DNA of 64,000 nt from Falsiroseomonas sp051433195 (lineage in GTDB: Bacteria; Pseudomonadota; Alphaproteobacteria; Acetobacterales; Acetobacteraceae): contig NZ_JBHMFT010000012.1 of NCBI RefSeq assembly GCF_051433195.1, positions 118,685 to 182,684 on the forward strand, given 5' to 3'. The notes below the pieces were generated by a model. That model did no database searches, had not been told where the DNA came from, and saw only the letters and a list, made by a program, of their open reading frames with translations. The position numbers and the translations under genes are program-made. Of this stretch, positions 61,223-64,000 are shown piece after piece (the stretch's first letter is position 1; every line of letters starts with the position of its first letter).

Positions 61223-61804
61223 ATGGCGCGTGGCATTCGTGGCGCGACAGCCTTCTTCTGGGCCATCGCAGCCCTGTCGTCTCCGCTGCTGGCTCAGACC
61301 GGTCCAGAGGCGGGCGGCTTTGTCGGGCGGGAGACGCGAGAGATCGTCGAGATCTGTGCGTTGCGTCCCGGCCTGGCCCAGTACCCGGGGGCGCGGGCCT
61401 TCTGCCATGGCTACCTGACCGGCGCCTACTCGACGCTGCTGGCGGACCGCCCTGCCGGCGCGCCGCCGCTGCACTGCAACCTGCCGGCAAGCCGTCAGGA
61501 GCCGATCGATCGTTTCGTGGCCTGGGCGCAGGCGAGGCCTGACCAGTTGCGCGCCTTTCCCCCCAACGCCTTCCTCCAATTCATGGACGTAGCAAGCGAA
61601 GCGACTGAATCGTTCGGCGGGCTGAGGCCGAACGACTTGCCGTGTTTGAGGAACGCCAGATCCAGGCGCTGGCCGAGGCGGCAAGGGCCGGCGAGAGGTC
61701 TGCCCTGGCTGAGCGGCGGGCGGCCGACCTTGAAGCAGAGCTCGCGCTCCTTCGCGCGAGCGATGCGGAGCGCGTCGCCGAGGTCGCCCTACTGCGGGCG
61801 CTGA
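61223..61804 (+). CDS. Rap1a-like secreted protein, C-terminus probably frameshifted
   Basis: 193 codons with GGAAGG ahead of the ATG. A signal peptide (FFWAIAALSSPLLAQ) precedes a Rap1a/Tai-like core: ICALRPGLAQYPGARAFCHG, then WAQARPDQLRAFPPNAFLQF. These small disulfide-bonded periplasmic proteins include immunity proteins of type VI effectors but are mostly uncharacterised. After about residue 125 the sequence turns Arg/Ser-rich (LRNARSRRWPRRQG) and unlike the family, as after a frameshift. No T6SS effector is adjacent. Confidence 0.5.
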   Translation: MARGIRGATAFFWAIAALSSPLLAQTGPEAGGFVGRETREIVEICALRPGLAQYPGARAFCHGYLTGAYSTLLADRPAGAPPLHCNLPASRQEPIDRFVAWAQARPDQLRAFPPNAFLQFMDVASEATESFGGLRPNDLPCLRNARSRRWPRRQGPARGLPWLSGGRPTLKQSSRSFARAMRSASPRSPYCGR

Positions 61805-62031
61805 TCAAAGAGCGGGAGACTCAGGGCGTGGTTGCGGCGGTGGTACCGGCAGCCACAACCAGGCACGACGGGCGCGTCGCGGCTGCGACGCGCCCTCACG
61901 GGCAGCGTCGCCGGCCAAGCCCTGATCGTAAGCCTGCCCGCGGCTTGGCAAGTCCCGCCAGGCGTGTCGCTGACGATGCGCCGATCGGCGTCATTGCGAA
62001 CGCGGTTGACGCTGTCGCCGAGGTGGCATGA
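61642..62031 (+). CDS. Possible coiled-coil ORF of uncertain status
   Basis: Overlaps the Rap1a-like gene in another frame. The first 55 codons (from GTG 61642) encode a convincing heptad-like helix (ALAEAARAGERSALAERRAA), and the same frame is open for a dozen codons upstream, so this may be the displaced continuation of an older gene. The rest is low complexity. A 51-codon ORF follows at 62031-62186, its ATG overlapping this TGA. Confidence 0.25.
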   Translation: MFEERQIQALAEAARAGERSALAERRAADLEAELALLRASDAERVAEVALLRALIKERETQGVVAAVVPAATTRHDGRVAAATRPHGQRRRPSPDRKPARGLASPARRVADDAPIGVIANAVDAVAEVA

Positions 62032-62182
62032 TGGTCGGAGACCGGTTTGGGAGGGGCAAAACCACTGCCCCCGGCGGAATCGCATCGATGGAACATCCTG
62101 CCAGCATGGTGAGCCGGGAATCAGTGCCGCCGGACCGGGGTGGTGCGCCTGAGGCCAGGCCCCCCGTGCGCGGACGCCTGAG

Positions 62183-62326
62183 TTGATCGCGCTGGCGCGG
62201 GCGCTGGGGCGTGATTCGGCACGCCGAAATGGCGGGCGCCGGGCTCACAGCATCCCCGAAGCAGCGCTCCTGCTGCTGCTGGTGGCCGCGCTCTTGGCCG
62301 TCGCTCTGGCCTTTGCTGGCCGGTAA
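62183..62326 (+). CDS. Tiny ORF just upstream of the recombinase
   Basis: 47 codons from a TTG start that overlaps the preceding TGA. The product has a basic first half (LIALARALGRDSARRNGG) and one hydrophobic helix (ALLLLLVAALLAVALAF). The TAA is directly followed by GGAGG (62327-62331), the ribosome-binding site of the recombinase. Short ORFs of this sort are common ahead of such recombinases. Function unknown. Confidence 0.3.
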   Translation: MIALARALGRDSARRNGGRRAHSIPEAALLLLLVAALLAVALAFAGR

Positions 62327-62339
62327 GGAGGCCCTCAGC

Positions 62340-64000
62340 GTGCGCTGCGCCATCTACGCCCGCTACAGCACTGACATGCAGTCCACCATTCGATTGAAGA
62401 CCAGTTTCGGATCTGCCAAGCCAAGGCCGAACAGGAGGGTTGGGAGGTCATCGGCACCTACAGTTACTTTGCGATTACCGGCCAGATCAGGGCACGTCCG
62501 GACTATTCGCGCTTGCTGGCCGACGCCCGTGCCGGGTGCTTCGATGTGGTTCTGTCGGAGCAGCTCGACCGACTGAGCCGAGACAGTGAACACCTGACCG
62601 GCCTCTACGAAAGAATAATTTTCGCCCGCGTTGGCGTGGTGACCTTGATGGATGGCGCGGTCAACGACCTTCACATCGCCTTCAAGGGGATGATGTCGGC
62701 GTCAAACATGAAGGATCTGCGGCAAAAGACGCATCGCGGCCTTGAGGGACGTGTGCGCGCTGGCCGCAGCGGTGGCGGTCTCTCCTACGCCTACCGCGTG
62801 CGGCGCGGCTTCCAGGCAGATGGGACGCCGATCACCGGTGACCTCGAGATCGAACCGGCGGAAGCAGCGATCGTTCGCCGCATTCTTGAAAGCTATGTCG
62901 CCGGCCAGTCGCCGCGATTTATCGCGGTGGCGCTGAACGCGGAGGCGGTGCCCGGCCCACGGGGCGGCCATTGGACGGCGTCCCTGCTCCTCGGCGGGGC
63001 TGCACGAGAGACCGGGCTGCTACGCAACCGGCTATACCTCGGGGAGCGCGTCTGGAATCCGGCAGATGTGGGACAGGGATCCTCACACGGACAGGCGGGT
63101 GGCGCGACCGAACCCACCGGAGGCGTGGCTGATCACGCAGGTGCCGGGTTTGGCCATCGTGGAGTCCGGGCTTTGGCACGCGGCGCAAAAGCGCCTTGAG
63201 GCCGGGCGGCGGATCGTCGTCCCGGCTGCGCCAGAAAACCGTGGCCTCGCACTATCCGCCGCCCGGCGTCCCCGCTGGCCCCTGGCCGGCCTGGTCCGGT
63301 GCGGCCTCTGCGAGGGACCGATGTCGGTGATCGGTAGCGGCGGCCGGCTGGGCTGCTCAAACCACGTCGAGCGCGGCACCTGCACAAATCGGCGGACGGT
63401 GGCGCGCGACAAGGTGGTCATCCGGGTGCTGACCGGGCTCAAGGAGCGGCTGCTGGCGCCGGAGTTGGTAGAGGAGTTCGTCAGGGCCTACGCCGCCGAG
63501 GTGAATGGGGCGTACCGGGAGCGTGGCTCCCGCCGCACCACGCTAGGCGGCGAAGCTCGATCGACAGGTCCGCAACCTCCTGGAATTCATCAAGGACGGC
63601 CACGGCAGCCCCGCCATGGTAGCCGAGTTGCGCGAGGTGGAGCGGCGGCGTGAGGCGCTGCACGCCGGCAGTGCCGCCACGGCGACACCCGAGCCAGTGC
63701 CGGACAAGCACCCGGATTTGCCGGCGCTCAACCGCCGGCGGGTGGAGGCGCTGGAAGAGGCGCTGGGCGATCCTGCGACTGTCGGGCCGGCGACGGAGGC
63801 ACTGCGGTCGCTGGTCGATGCGATCCTGGTGATTCCGGGGGAGCGGCGTGGGGAGGTCTCGCTCACGCTGCGCGGCGACCTGGCGGCGTTGCTGGATGCG
63901 AAGTCCAGCGATACCAGCCAGCTGGACGCCCTACGCCAGAACGGCAAAACCCCTATTCGCATGGTGGCGAACAGGGATTCGGAGGGACTCTTGGGGACGT
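62340..64000 (+). pseudogene. Large serine recombinase broken by three frameshifts, runs off the window
   Basis: GTG 62340 starts CAIYARYSTDMQS with the catalytic Ser (residue 10). At about 62385-62391 the frame shifts; the resolvase domain continues as SIEDQFRICQAKAEQEGWEV, then DVVLSEQLDRLSRDSEHLTG and GLEGRVRAGRSGGGLSYAY. A second shift near 63060 leads to RRVARPNPPEAWLITQVPGL and the zinc-ribbon-like region (LVRCGLCEGPMSVIG, CSNHVERGTC). A third near 63545 leads to KLDRQVRNLLEFIKDGHG and the coiled coil up to the edge. Each shift is fixed by family order, so the gene was one protein of about 550 residues. It no longer makes an active enzyme unless the shifts are sequencing errors. Confidence 0.87.

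Overview
The window reads as chromosome from a very GC-rich alphaproteobacterium, most likely an Acetobacteraceae member of the Roseomonas type. This is inferred from gene content and base composition, not from a marker gene: a Bug/TctB/TctA carboxylate uptake set, an M81 (MlrC-like) hydrolase inside a glycolate oxidase cluster, a split glycine dehydrogenase (GcvPA/GcvPB), a 41-residue bL36, EF-P with K34, and frequent GTG starts joined by 4-nt ATGA/GTGA overlaps. No rRNA, tRNA or CRISPR array was seen.

1-10.7 kb: pyruvate kinase carrying an in-frame YdaS-like helix-turn-helix leader, a secreted Ala/Pro-tailed protein, then a minus-strand block glcD-glcE-M81 ... glcF-TPR-ada, and a divergent periplasmic cupin. 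10.8-16.5 kb (minus): a pseudouridine synthase, AsmA, a TerB-like protein, an acyl-CoA dehydrogenase lacking both usual catalytic glutamates, and bL36. 16.5-25.4 kb (mostly plus): a Phd/VapC toxin-antitoxin pair with a clear operator, efp, a GC-rich hairpin, an inositol-monophosphatase-like enzyme, a three-gene cell-envelope motor set (small OmpA-like, MotA/TolQ-like, and a 954-residue MotB-like protein with a very long coiled coil), a MOSC protein and upp. 25.4-36.4 kb: cytochrome b561, DUF429, DUF421, a hairpin-rich convergent spacer, a ketopantoate reductase, an M20 amidohydrolase, the Bug/TctB/TctA uptake system, an SDR, and an FG-GAP/RTX protein. 36.6-42.7 kb: a Na+/H+ antiporter overlapping a 1492-residue DUF4011-helicase-Vsr/MTES_1575 nuclease-DUF3320 protein, the best candidate defence gene.

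42.7-58.2 kb is one catabolic island, all on the minus strand except a central IclR regulator on plus. On one side of IclR lie a sugar-type ABC importer, a DapA-family aldolase, two SDRs, a TIM-barrel isomerase and a RidA-like protein. On the other lie a DadA-like FAD oxidase, an oxidoreductase that looks like HcnA and HcnB fused, gcvPB, gcvPA and an AcoX-like NAD-kinase-family protein. The second half suggests oxidation of an amino acid or amine and of glycine. The first half suggests uptake and oxidative breakdown of a sugar-like compound. The true substrate is unknown.

58.2-64 kb is a decaying end. A PaoABC-type aldehyde oxidoreductase operon has a truncated and internally deleted Mo subunit, a frameshifted 2Fe-2S subunit and an apparently intact FAD/4Fe-4S subunit. 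Then come a possibly damaged Rap1a-like secreted gene, some tiny ORFs, and a large serine recombinase broken by three frameshifts that runs off the window edge.
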